Under the pieces are notes generated by a model. That model ran no database searches and was not told where the DNA came from. It worked only from the letters and a program-made list of their open reading frames with translations. The position numbers were made by a program, and so were the translations under genes. From an uncultured Desulfovibrionaceae bacterium (lineage in GTDB: Bacteria > Desulfobacterota > Desulfovibrionia > Desulfovibrionales > Desulfovibrionaceae), in contig CALUUT010000021.1 of assembly GCA_944324045.1 (NCBI GenBank), positions 1 to 35,410 of the forward strand: DNA of 35,410 bases, read 5' to 3'. This document shows, in pieces, positions 1 to 7,599 of the stretch (position 1 is its first letter; the number at the start of each line of letters is the position of its first letter).

Positions 1-320
1 TGCAGGGGCGACGTCGCGATGACATTATGAATGCGCGGATCCGCGCCCCGGCTTAAGGCTTCCCGGGCGCGATCAATATCGGATTTGAGCGCGCGGGCAA
101 GGCCCGCGACCTGAAGCGTGCGGATTTTTTCAGCAATAGCGGCCACAGCTTCGAAATCGCCGGGGCTTGAAGCCGGAAAACCCGCCTCGATAACATCCAC
201 GCCCAGCATTTCAAGCTGTCGGGCCATGGTCATTTTTTCAGAAAGATTCATGGTCGCGCCGGGCGACTGCTCGCCGTCGCGCAAGGTGGTGTCGAAAATG
301 ACGATTTTGTTTTCAAGCAT
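1..320 (-). CDS. leuA: 2-isopropylmalate synthase, N-terminal part (runs off the left edge)
   Basis: First enzyme of leucine biosynthesis; it condenses acetyl-CoA with 2-oxoisovalerate in the cytoplasm. About 106 codons are in the window, starting at the ATG at 318-320 on the minus strand. The product opens [21 protein letters not shown], in which [13 protein letters not shown] is the signature of the LeuA/homocitrate synthase TIM-barrel family (the Asp binds the divalent metal). [20 protein letters not shown] and a region around RIHNVIATS follow, as in bacterial LeuA. A ribosome binding site (AGAGGA) lies about 8 nt ahead of the start. The gene is downstream of psd-pssA on the same strand but separated from them by a strong terminator-like hairpin only about 43 nt before the ATG, so expression may depend on read-through. 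The rest of the gene is outside the window. Confidence 0.92.
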   Translation of the reverse strand, partial: MLENKIVIFDTTLRDGEQSPGATMNLSEKMTMARQLEMLGVDVIEAGFPASSPGDFEAVAAIAEKIRTLQVAGLARALKSDIDRAREALSRGADPRIHNVIATSPL

Positions 321-363
321 GGGAGCATCCTCTTTTCTCTGGTTTTCGTAAAGATATCGGCAT

Positions 364-394
364 AAAAAAGCCGCCTCGAAACTCGAGGCGGCTT
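364..394 (-). terminator. Intrinsic terminator or attenuator between pssA and leuA
   Basis: A perfect 10-bp stem (370-379 with 383-392, loop 380-382), extendable by two A-T pairs, is followed on the minus strand by six T. It is a textbook rho-independent terminator after pssA (stop at 444). The U-tract ends only about 43 nt before the leuA start, which leaves little room for a separate promoter, so it may act as a conditional attenuator for leuA. No leucine-rich leader peptide or T-box is evident just upstream. Confidence 0.8.
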
Positions 395-443
395 GCATTG
401 CGGCGCATCGCGCATAGACTGCGCGAAAGTGGAAAAGCCGTGG

Positions 444-1193
444 CTACCCCTCGGAAAGTTTCCGGACCGGTAGGGAGTTACGGCGAGGTAGGATAAAGAA
501 GGTATAAATGGGACCGGACAGAAGGTACACGGCGAAAAGAACAAAACCCATGACCCGCGGCTCGGCCACAATCAGGACAAAAAGCAAAATGGCGCTGACC
601 ATGCAGCGAAACGGGTACGCCTTGATGAACCCGTATTCCTTAAAGGAAATATAGCGCACCCGGCTGACCATGAGCGCCGCCAGCACAAAGGTGTAGGCCA
701 TGCAGAAATAGGGGAACGCGGACAGGGCCCAATCCGGAATATACCGGTGAAAAAAGACCAGCGCGGCAATGGCGCATCCGCCGGCCGGAATGGGCAGACC
801 GATGAAAAACTTCTTGGTGGTCGCGGGCGTGATGTTGAAGCGGGCAAGCCGCAACGCGCCGCACGCCGCAAACAAAAACGCAATGGCGATGCCGAAGGTT
901 CCGAATTCGTGCAGCTGCCAGCGGTACATCAAAAAGGTCGGCGCCACGCCAAAGGCCACAAGGTCGCACAATGAGTCGTACTGCACCCCGAATGCGCTGG
1001 CCGTGTTGGTGAGGCGGGCGACCTTTCCGTCAAGCCCGTCCATTATGGCGCTGAAAAAAATGGCTATGGCGCACGGCTTCAATGCCCCATTCGCCGCCCA
1101 TACAATCGCCAGAAAGCCTGAAAACAGGCTTGCCGTGGTGAAGAGATTGGGGAGAATGTAGACTCCCCTTTTGGGGGATTGCTGTTCGGACAT
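444..1193 (-). CDS. pssA: CDP-diacylglycerol--serine O-phosphatidyltransferase
   Basis: Integral membrane enzyme that makes phosphatidylserine from CDP-diacylglycerol and serine, the step before Psd. The 249-residue product carries the CDP-alcohol phosphatidyltransferase motif near residues 52-75 (DG-x2-DGK-x-AR, then G-x3-D-x3-D, seen as GVQYDSLCD), followed by about six hydrophobic membrane segments. The ATG at 1191-1193 (product MSEQQSPKRG...) is preferred; an in-frame TTG five codons upstream (1206-1208) has no better ribosome binding site. It lies 105 nt downstream of psd on the same strand, the usual phosphatidylethanolamine pair. PssA type II length of about 250 residues fits. Confidence 0.92.
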   Translation of the reverse strand: MSEQQSPKRGVYILPNLFTTASLFSGFLAIVWAANGALKPCAIAIFFSAIMDGLDGKVARLTNTASAFGVQYDSLCDLVAFGVAPTFLMYRWQLHEFGTFGIAIAFLFAACGALRLARFNITPATTKKFFIGLPIPAGGCAIAALVFFHRYIPDWALSAFPYFCMAYTFVLAALMVSRVRYISFKEYGFIKAYPFRCMVSAILLFVLIVAEPRVMGFVLFAVYLLSGPIYTFFILPRRNSLPVRKLSEG

Positions 1194-1298
1194 ACCGTTT
1201 CGTTCCAACTCGTCGGTTTTCTTGTCTAAAAACGCCGCCCGCCCCTTTCAGGGCCGCATGCGCGAAAAGAAGGGTCCGGGCGCCGGCGAAAACAGGAA

Positions 1299-2045
1299 TC
1301 AGTTTCCGCCCATGGTTTCCGTGAACGGTTCAGCTTCCGAGCCTTCCTGCGTTTCCATCAGAGGGTTGGAGTCCAAAGGTTTGGATTCTTCTTTGCCCGC
1401 GTTCTCCGTCTTGCGGGCGATCACGCTCTGACCGGCAAACACGTTCTGACCCACGCTGCAAATCGCAGTGTACCCCTCAGGCAGATAAAGGTCAACTCGC
1501 GAGCCGAAGCGAATCATGCCGAAACGCTCGCCTCTGGCAAGCGCGTCGCCCTGCTGGGTCCAGGGCACGATGCGCCGCGCCACAAGTCCCGCAATCTGCA
1601 CAAAGACCCATCTGTCGCCCTTTTCATCTCTAAGCTCATACTCGCAGCGTTCATTGTCCGTGGAAGCCTTGTCCCAGGCCGCATTGAGGAACGTGCCTTC
1701 ATGATACCGGATATTGGTCACGGTTCCGGCCACAGGCGCGCGATTGACATGCACATTCAGCACACTCATAAAAATGGACACGCACTGACGCGGCTCTCCG
1801 CTTATGGGCTCCGTCTTGTTCGCCACGCCGAGAATCCGGCCGTCGGCCGGGCTTACCGCCACATCGGGCTCGTCAGGCACGACGCGTTCCGGATTTCTGA
1901 AAAAATGGCAGCTAAATGCGCACGCCGCAAAACAAATGATGGTCGCCGGCGCCCAGTCAAGCAGGGCGCACGCCAGCGTCGCGACAGCGGTCAATCCAAT
2001 GGCGGGCAGTCCCTCAGGGACGATTCCAACGGATGGCTTATGCAT
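1299..2045 (-). CDS. psd: Phosphatidylserine decarboxylase proenzyme, short (PSD-A) type
   Basis: Pyruvoyl-dependent enzyme converting phosphatidylserine to phosphatidylethanolamine at the membrane. The 248-residue product has an N-terminal hydrophobic segment (about 14-48), the SPADG motif near 65-69, VHVNRAP with the conserved His near residue 99, and the self-cleavage site GSRVD at Gly181-Ser182, where Ser would become the pyruvoyl group. This compact layout fits the short family rather than the longer LGST-type enzyme. The last roughly 40 residues, after the catalytic core, are a Glu/Ser/Pro-rich tail of no known role. The ATG at 2043-2045 is used; the ribosome binding site is weak (GAGAC). 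It is directly upstream of pssA. Confidence 0.92.
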   Translation of the reverse strand: MHKPSVGIVPEGLPAIGLTAVATLACALLDWAPATIICFAACAFSCHFFRNPERVVPDEPDVAVSPADGRILGVANKTEPISGEPRQCVSIFMSVLNVHVNRAPVAGTVTNIRYHEGTFLNAAWDKASTDNERCEYELRDEKGDRWVFVQIAGLVARRIVPWTQQGDALARGERFGMIRFGSRVDLYLPEGYTAICSVGQNVFAGQSVIARKTENAGKEESKPLDSNPLMETQEGSEAEPFTETMGGN

Positions 2046-2308
2046 ACATGTCTCATGCCGGCCGGCCGAAGCCGCCGGACTTGGCTTAAAGTGCTTGCGA
2101 AAAACGCCGCGGCCGGCATGGCCGCCCGCTCATAAAAAATCCTACTCCAGCGAAGGTTTAAGCATACAACGTTTTCCGGATAATAGCAAATTTCATAAGC
2201 CGGAATTGTTTTCAGCCTTTTTGCGCCTTCCCATCGCGTTTCATACGCATCCAAAGGCGTTGCGCGCCCGGGGACGCGGCCAAAGACCCCGCATAATCGG
2301 AAGAGTGA

Positions 2309-2584
2309 TCACTCATTGACCAGTTCGCGCAACTCCTTGCCGGCACGAAACACGGACAAACGCTTGGGCGGCACGGACACAAGAACCCCGGTCTTGGGAT
2401 TGCGGCCCGTGTACCCCTTATAATCCTTGGGTTTGAATGAGCCAAACCCCCTGATCTCCACGCGCCGTCCCTCGCACAGCACCTCCCGGATGCTGTTGAA
2501 AAAAGAGGACACTATGGTTGCGGCATCCTCGATGCTCAAATTATGCCTCTGCGCAAGCTCCTCTATAACTTCGCTCTTATTCAT
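2309..2584 (-). CDS. HU/IHF-family DNA-binding protein
   Basis: Small nucleoid protein that dimerises and bends DNA. The 91-residue product has the bacterial DNA-binding fold throughout: an N-terminal helix pair (MNKSEVIEELAQRHNLS), the GFGSF turn near residues 46-50, and the beta-arm signature GRNPKTG near residues 60-66 whose Pro intercalates in DNA. The start at 2582-2584 follows a very strong ribosome binding site (GGAAGGGGGA); the longer in-frame extension upstream lacks family similarity. It resembles IHF-beta/HimD-type members more than E. coli HU, but the subclass cannot be fixed by eye, so no symbol is given. Confidence 0.9.
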   Translation of the reverse strand: MNKSEVIEELAQRHNLSIEDAATIVSSFFNSIREVLCEGRRVEIRGFGSFKPKDYKGYTGRNPKTGVLVSVPPKRLSVFRAGKELRELVNE

Positions 2585-2888
2585 AAACGTCCCCCTTCCT
2601 TTCGGACCGCTCAGACACGGCGCGTTGACTGTGGCAATGGATACATCCTGTTTCATTCTATTCGCATTTTTGGCCAAAAAGCGCAATAAATCGCGTAAAA
2701 AAGACGGGGACGGGTTTTAAAGTCATTTCAATATGTTAAAAAATATATTCGGAGTATTCCAAAATTTTATACACTATCCGGAACAAAAGCTGTTCCTGAA
2801 AGGCGTTTTTGCGCAAAGCGCGCGGACGCATGTCCGCGGCTGGAAACGCGCCGCGCTCCGCCTGTTTTGGCAACCGCGTCTCTTTGGC
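2585..2888. other. Intergenic region between the DUF523 gene and the HU-type gene
   Basis: No credible gene is seen. It holds a 14-bp perfect palindrome, TTTTTGGCCAAAAA (2667-2680), about 85-95 nt ahead of the HU-type start, where an operator could sit. An AT-rich tract follows (about 2717-2778) and would lie upstream of the HU-type gene's promoter. A 7-bp stem with a 4-nt loop (2821-2838, CGCGGAC/GTCCGCG) lies just past the DUF523 stop; it could be its terminator but lacks a T-run. Confidence 0.5.
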
Positions 2889-3644
2889 TTAAAAGGAAAG
2901 AGGGCACGCCAAAAGCGCGGAAAATCGGGAAAGGCGTTCCATGGGATTCATATGCGGAAAATCCCGGACGAATTCGTCCGCCCCGGCGCCGAAGGCCGCC
3001 AGAAGGGCGCGGGCATGCGTAAAATGAAACCGCGCAAGGGTCTCGCCGCCGCTGTTTACCGCATGCCGCCATGCGCGCGCGAGCGCCGTGCGGAGCAGAA
3101 AGGTTTCCAGAGCCCCGAACGCTTCCAGATCGCTTTCCTGAGCAAGCGGCGCAAACGGAAAGGCCCGGCGAAGCGCTAACGCAAACACGCCGCTGCCCGG
3201 CGAAACGATCTCGTCGCCGGGACCGGAAAAAACCGGCGTTCCCTGCACGCCGCAGGAAGGCGAGCCCTTCTTCAGGATCGCCGCGTCCGGCGGATTGCGG
3301 CCCAAAGCCAGAATGCGGCCGCGCACCTGAGCGCGCAGCGGCTCTGTCATATCCCGACGCGAATTCACGGCCACAACCTTTGGACAGGCGGCGTCGCCTT
3401 CAAGACGCATGGGCTCGCGCGGCGTCCCAAGGCCGCATTCCGTTTCCGGGCATACGTGAATCAGTTTCGGCGCAAAGTCCAGACAGGAAAATTCCGCGGA
3501 AAAACGGGAATGCCTGACCGCCAAAAGAGAAAACGGGGTCGCAAGCGCGCGCATGAGTCCGGCCGCGAGCTTGTGCCCGCCGTTGTACCGCACTCTTTGC
3601 CCGGAAAGGCAGGCGGAAACAAGGATGCGCAATGAGCCCGGCAT
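2889..3644 (-). CDS. DUF523 family (TudS/YbbK-like) Fe-S protein with C-terminal extension
   Basis: The first roughly 170 of 251 residues match DUF523. Visible motifs are VSACLSG-x3-RYNGG near 9-23, HVCPETECGLGTPREP near 64-78 and LKKGSPSCG near 124-132. Cys12, Cys65 and Cys131 would be the three ligands of the [4Fe-4S] cluster described for thiouracil desulfurase TudS of this family; the substrate here is unknown. The last 75 residues (from about 176), including LARFHFTHARALLAAFG, are not part of minimal DUF523 and weakly recall the start of DUF1722, which is fused to DUF523 in some bacteria. The ATG at 3642-3644 has a clear GGAGG 7-8 nt upstream, better than an upstream in-frame start. Same strand as ech, but separated from it by a terminator. 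Confidence 0.8.
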   Translation of the reverse strand: MPGSLRILVSACLSGQRVRYNGGHKLAAGLMRALATPFSLLAVRHSRFSAEFSCLDFAPKLIHVCPETECGLGTPREPMRLEGDAACPKVVAVNSRRDMTEPLRAQVRGRILALGRNPPDAAILKKGSPSCGVQGTPVFSGPGDEIVSPGSGVFALALRRAFPFAPLAQESDLEAFGALETFLLRTALARAWRHAVNSGGETLARFHFTHARALLAAFGAGADEFVRDFPHMNPMERLSRFSALLACPLSF

Positions 3645-3698
3645 GGACGTGCCTCCAAGAAAACAAAATGGTTGCAATATATCTGGAGAATACGATTT

Positions 3699-3735
3699 GG
3701 GGGAAAGAAAGGAGATGCTTCCCTTTCTTTCCCCC
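3699..3735. repeat. Perfect inverted repeat, 14-bp arms (purine/pyrimidine)
   Basis: GGGGGAAAGAAAGG (3699-3712) and its exact complement (3722-3735) flank a 9-nt loop. Each arm is all purine or all pyrimidine. There is no T-run on either side, so it is not a standard intrinsic terminator. It lies between the ech operon terminator and the DUF523 start, 55-91 nt upstream of that start. It could be an operator, an RNA stability element or a transcription roadblock. Confidence 0.6.
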
Positions 3736-3850
3736 AGACGCCCTCTCTTTCCCCATTAAAAACAGCGTCGCCGAAAAAATGCGCTAAAATGCAAATCACG
3801 CCCGCGCAAAACAACCGCTGCATAAAAACGACGAAGGCCGCCTTGAACGC

Positions 3851-3892
3851 AAAAAAAACAGGCGTCCGCCGGCGCGCGCAAAACCGCGCGCC
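3851..3892 (-). terminator. Terminator of the ech operon
   Basis: Directly after the echF stop (minus strand), a 7-bp GC stem (3871-3877 with 3886-3892) is followed by a short GGCG/CGCC element and then eight T in the transcript direction (3851-3858). It is well placed to end the six-gene ech transcript. Confidence 0.7.
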
Positions 3893-3893
3893 C

Positions 3894-4292
3894 TTATTTT
3901 TCGGTCTCAGATGCCGGAGCATCCGTTTTGCCGCCGGCTTCAGCCCGCGCTTTTTTCTTTTTTCCGGTCCCGTACACAACAAGATGGTCATGCCCAAGCC
4001 GCGGCGCGGGATGCTCTTTCCCCATGCTCAAACATTGTTTGGGGCATGCCTCGACGCAGGAAGCGCAATATACGCACGCAAGCAAATCCAGATCCCATGT
4101 TCCCTCTTTGGGGTCTATCGCAATGCACTGGGAAGGGCATTTTTTGGCGCATATGCCGCACAGAATGCACTTTTCGGCGTCAATCTGGACCGGACCGCGA
4201 TAATCGGGAAAAGGCTCGCGCCGCACATAGGGATATTTCCGGGTCGCGTTCCGGCTCAACAGGTTCCGGAGAACGTTTTTCATCATAAACAT
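3894..4292 (-). CDS. echF: Ech hydrogenase subunit F, 2x[4Fe-4S] ferredoxin (NuoI-like)
   Basis: Electron-entry subunit of the membrane-bound Ech hydrogenase on the cytoplasmic side. The 132-residue product has two CxxCxxCxxxCP clusters, Cys42-45-48-52 and Cys73-76-79-83, for two [4Fe-4S] centres, as in NuoI and EchF. The C-terminal 30 residues are a Lys/Ala-rich tail (GTGKKKKARAEAGG...). The ATG at 4290-4292 with AAGGA about 8 nt upstream is preferred to an in-frame start further upstream. It is the last gene of the operon, 73 nt after echE, and is followed by a terminator. Confidence 0.88.
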   Translation of the reverse strand: MFMMKNVLRNLLSRNATRKYPYVRREPFPDYRGPVQIDAEKCILCGICAKKCPSQCIAIDPKEGTWDLDLLACVYCASCVEACPKQCLSMGKEHPAPRLGHDHLVVYGTGKKKKARAEAGGKTDAPASETEK

Positions 4293-4365
4293 GGGAATCG
4301 TCCTTTTTCTTTGCAATAACCGAATCGCAGGCAAAAACCGGACGGTTTCCGCCTGCGGCGCATGG

Positions 4366-5466
4366 CTAGCGTTCCGTGCAACTGATGCAGGGGTCTATGC
4401 TCAGCGCAATCACCGGCACATCCGCCAACTGGCACCCCGGAAGCATGGCCAGAAGCGGCATAATATTGGAGAAAGTCGGGGTGCGGATGCGCACGCGCGG
4501 CAAATACTTCGTGCCGTCGCCCTTGACGTAGTAGAACACTTCGCCGCGCGGCTGTTCCGTGCGGTCCGTGACTTCTCCTTCCGGATTGCCCCTGACCTTC
4601 GCCGCAAGCTCGCCCTGCGGCATTCTGCTTATGGCCTGACGCACAAGCTCAAGACTCTGGAGCGTCTCTAGAAAGCGGACCTTGGCCCGGGAATAACTGT
4701 CGCCGTCAGGCGCGGTCACCGGCTCGAAATCCAGAGAAGGAAACGCGTCATACCCAAGCTGACGGGCATCCTGAGCCACGCCGCTGCCTCTGAGCGTCGG
4801 TCCGACCGCGCCAAGCTTCAGCGCGGTCTCGGCGGACAAAACGCCCTTGCCCACCGTGCGCTCGCGCACCGTGTAGTCATTGAGCATGGTGGACATAAGC
4901 GCGCGAATCTCGCCTTCGGCAATATTCAGTTCATTGGATATCCAACGGCACTGCTGCGGCGTCAGATCCCGGCGCACGCCGCCCACCACGTTCACGGACA
5001 CAATGACCCGGTTCCCGGCCGTAGCCTCGTTGATGTCCATAATCCGCTCGCGCACCTTCCAAAAAGCCATGAACAGGCTTTCAAAGCCGAAGCTGTCCGC
5101 AAACAGGCCAAGCCAGAGCAGATGACTGTGCGCCCGATGCAGCTCGCCCCAGATGACGCGCAAAAACTTCGCGCGCTCCGGAACCTCGATGTTCATCATT
5201 TTTTCCAGACAATGACAGTAGGTGACCGCATGGATGCAGGAACAGATGCCGCATACCCGCTCCACCACAAATACCATCTGATTGAAGTCGCGGATGGAGC
5301 TTAACCCCTCAAGCCCGCGATGCACATACCCCAAAGCCGGGACCGCCTCGACTACGGTTTCATCTTCCACAACAAGCTTCAGGTGCAACGGTTCCGGCAG
5401 CACCGGATGCTGCGGCCCAAAGGGGATGACCGTGCGCGGCGTCCTGTTTTCGTCGTTTTGTTGCAT
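4366..5466 (-). CDS. echE: Ech hydrogenase large (catalytic, NiFe) subunit
   Basis: Catalytic subunit of a group 4 [NiFe] hydrogenase, related to NuoD. The 366-residue product has both nickel-binding motifs: RVCGICSCIH near residues 70-79 (Cys72, Cys75) and DPCISCTER at the very C-terminus (Cys360, Cys363). Both Cys pairs are intact, so it should bind NiFe, which separates this operon from complex I, where they are lost. The protein ends exactly at the second motif, so no C-terminal peptide for a maturation protease is visible. The ATG at 5464-5466 is 5 nt past the echD stop, with AAGGGG upstream; a longer in-frame start would overlap echD. Confidence 0.95.
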   Translation of the reverse strand: MQQNDENRTPRTVIPFGPQHPVLPEPLHLKLVVEDETVVEAVPALGYVHRGLEGLSSIRDFNQMVFVVERVCGICSCIHAVTYCHCLEKMMNIEVPERAKFLRVIWGELHRAHSHLLWLGLFADSFGFESLFMAFWKVRERIMDINEATAGNRVIVSVNVVGGVRRDLTPQQCRWISNELNIAEGEIRALMSTMLNDYTVRERTVGKGVLSAETALKLGAVGPTLRGSGVAQDARQLGYDAFPSLDFEPVTAPDGDSYSRAKVRFLETLQSLELVRQAISRMPQGELAAKVRGNPEGEVTDRTEQPRGEVFYYVKGDGTKYLPRVRIRTPTFSNIMPLLAMLPGCQLADVPVIALSIDPCISCTER

Positions 5467-5471
5467 GGCCG

Positions 5472-5858
5472 CTACCCCTTTTCCTTTCTGACCGTGGTGA
5501 ATGAGCAAAACGGCGCGCGGTTCACGTCGCCTTCCAGATACAACGTTCCGCTGTAATCAAGGACCAACCCCTCAAATGTCAGGCCGAACAGGTCGCGCAA
5601 TTCGTTCTCGATAAGCACGGCCGCAAGATATATGGGAGAAAGACTGGTCACGGTTCCCTTTTCCGGCACGGACATGCGCAAATGACGCAACTCCAAATCC
5701 TTGTCGAAATGAAAAAGCAGATCAATGTAGGAATCCCCGCCCTCGACGGACGGCGGACACTTGGTCGCCGTATACGTCACAAGCCGCCAGCCCCCGTCAA
5801 AGAGCTTTTGGGCCTCGGCCCGCAGAGTGTCGTTGGTGACTGCAATGGTTTCAAGCAT
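5472..5858 (-). CDS. echD: Ech hydrogenase subunit D (NuoC-like, 30 kDa-subunit family)
   Basis: Hydrophilic subunit of the peripheral arm that fits against EchE. The 128-residue product has the NuoC-type core, including LRMSVPEKGTVTSLSPIYLAA and the segment ENELRDLFGLTFEG near residues 84-97, typical of complex I 30-kDa subunits and their hydrogenase relatives. It carries no cofactor motif. The ATG at 5856-5858 with GAGG just upstream is chosen over an in-frame TTG seven codons earlier. It lies 58 nt after echC and 5 nt before echE. Confidence 0.88.
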   Translation of the reverse strand: MLETIAVTNDTLRAEAQKLFDGGWRLVTYTATKCPPSVEGGDSYIDLLFHFDKDLELRHLRMSVPEKGTVTSLSPIYLAAVLIENELRDLFGLTFEGLVLDYSGTLYLEGDVNRAPFCSFTTVRKEKG

Positions 5859-5916
5859 AATCGCCTCTTTTTTCCTCAAAAAACATTCCGGCCGTCATTG
5901 CCGGCATATCTGAAAA

Positions 5917-6729
5917 TCAGACCGTCTTGCCGTCGTGTTCCTGCGCTTTGCCCGCAGGCGGCGTTGTCCCGCCGGCAGTCTCAGATTGCGCGGCCGGCTC
6001 CTGTTCAAAGGCCGCGGCGGACGTCTCCCCGGCCGGATTTTCCGCCGTCGCGTCGCCCTGGGCCGCCGTCTCCTTAGCGCTCGTGGCCCCGGCCGCAGAA
6101 AGGTCGGACGCCGGCGCGTCAAAAGCGGAAGAGCGCGCCGCGGAAGACTCGCCGGTCAAAGCGGCCGCCTCGCTTTCCACGCCTTTTTCCGGCGCGGTTT
6201 GCGTAAAAGACGACACGGGCTCAAGCGCGGCCGCGGCTTCGCCACTGGAAAGCGCCGGGTCTTCGATAAGCCCCAGCTTGACCTTAATCCGCTCAAGGGC
6301 CGTCACAACCCCGTCAATGATCGCTTCAGGCTTCGCCGGACACCCCGGGACATATACGTCCACCGGAATGACCTGATCCACGCCGCCAAGCACGTTGTAG
6401 CATTCGCGAAACACGCCGCCGGTCATGCCGCACGCCCCAATGGCGATGACGGCTTTGGGCTCCGGCATCTGGTCGTAAATATTTTTCAGCACATGCCGGT
6501 TGCGGCTGTTCACGGTTCCGGTGACCAAAAGCACATCCGCGTGCTTGGGGTTGCCCACATTGATAATCCCGAACCGCTCCACGTCATAAACAGGCGTAAG
6601 ACAGGCCAGCGTTTCAATGTCGCAGCCGTTGCAGGAGCCGCAGTCAAAATGGACGATCCAGGGCGATTTGAGCCGCCCTTCGTTGATGCGCTTATTAAAC
6701 CACTGTTGCAATTTTTCCAGTCTGTTCAT
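5917..6729 (-). CDS. echC: Ech hydrogenase small subunit (NuoB-like) with long Ala/Glu-rich tail
   Basis: Small electron-transfer subunit carrying the proximal [4Fe-4S] cluster next to the NiFe site. The first roughly 157 of 270 residues match NuoB/EchC: GSCNGCDIE (Cys33, Cys36), GAC at Cys100 and PGCPAKPEAI at Cys130 supply the ligands. From about residue 158 a 110-residue low-complexity tail follows, rich in Ala, Ser, Glu and Thr with almost no hydrophobic core and no known domain. It nearly doubles the usual length of about 150-160 residues. The frame is open and the base composition is like the neighbours, so this is not an obvious frameshift. The ATG at 6727-6729 follows GGAGAG; echB ends 18 nt upstream. 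Confidence 0.92.
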   Translation of the reverse strand: MNRLEKLQQWFNKRINEGRLKSPWIVHFDCGSCNGCDIETLACLTPVYDVERFGIINVGNPKHADVLLVTGTVNSRNRHVLKNIYDQMPEPKAVIAIGACGMTGGVFRECYNVLGGVDQVIPVDVYVPGCPAKPEAIIDGVVTALERIKVKLGLIEDPALSSGEAAAALEPVSSFTQTAPEKGVESEAAALTGESSAARSSAFDAPASDLSAAGATSAKETAAQGDATAENPAGETSAAAFEQEPAAQSETAGGTTPPAGKAQEHDGKTV

Positions 6730-6747
6730 GATACTCTCCGGGCGCGG

Positions 6748-7599
6748 CTACACGGCGTACAGCAAAAAGAGGTTGATCACGCACAGGATGACGCCCGCGC
6801 AAAGCCCCCTGAGCAACATCCACTGCCATGTAAGCCGCGCGCACACATTGTCGATCACAAGCTCCACGAAATAGGTCGCGGCCAGAAGCACGATCATGCC
6901 GACGACGCCCGTGGACCAGAACAGGGAACAAATGCCGAGCAAAAGCACCACATCCAGCCAGTGCCCGATTTCAAGCAGTGCAAGCTGGGGTCCGGAATAA
7001 TCGTTCAGCACGCCGCGCACGATTTCCTGGTGCGCATGGTGGCTTGCGGAAATGTCGAACGGCGATTTGCGCAGTTTGATGGTCAGCGCGTAGCCCAAAG
7101 CCACATACACAAGGGGCATGGACGGCAAAAGCGGCTCTTCGAGCCGATATATGTCCGCAATGAGAAAACTGCCGCTTTTCATGGACAGGGCGATGAACAC
7201 CAAAATGAGAATAGGCTCATAGGTCAGCATCTGCAAAAGCTCGCGCTGAGCCCCGACCTGGCTGAACGGCGAATTCACGGTCAATGCGCCCACGACCTGA
7301 AACACGGCGCCGATGGTCAGGATGAAAAACAAAAGCAGAAGGTCGCCGCGCATGAAGAACAAAAGAAGCGCAAGCGCCGAAGCCGTCACATACACGAACG
7401 AGCAGAACACCTGCCAGGGGTTGACCACGCTGTGCGTTTTTCCAAAGAGCTTGAACACATCGTAAAACGGCTGCAGCACCGGCGGCCCCTGACGCGACTG
7501 CAAACGGGCCGTGACGATTCGGTCCACGCCGGAAAGAAGCCCGCCGGCGATGACCGACAGGACAAGAGCCGCCACGGCATAGGGAAGAAGCATGATCAT
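6748..7599 (-). CDS. echB: Ech hydrogenase membrane subunit B (NuoH-like)
   Basis: Membrane subunit that anchors the hydrogenase arm to the ion-pumping module. The 283-residue product is highly hydrophobic, with about eight membrane segments, and shows NuoH-family loops: GVDRIVTARLQSRQGPP near residues 24-40 and the stretch KLRKSPFDISASHHAHQE near 175-193. The start at 7597-7599 follows GGAGG and overlaps the echA stop by four bases (ATGA), so the two are translationally coupled. Confidence 0.92.
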   Translation of the reverse strand: MIMLLPYAVAALVLSVIAGGLLSGVDRIVTARLQSRQGPPVLQPFYDVFKLFGKTHSVVNPWQVFCSFVYVTASALALLLFFMRGDLLLLFFILTIGAVFQVVGALTVNSPFSQVGAQRELLQMLTYEPILILVFIALSMKSGSFLIADIYRLEEPLLPSMPLVYVALGYALTIKLRKSPFDISASHHAHQEIVRGVLNDYSGPQLALLEIGHWLDVVLLLGICSLFWSTGVVGMIVLLAATYFVELVIDNVCARLTWQWMLLRGLCAGVILCVINLFLLYAV

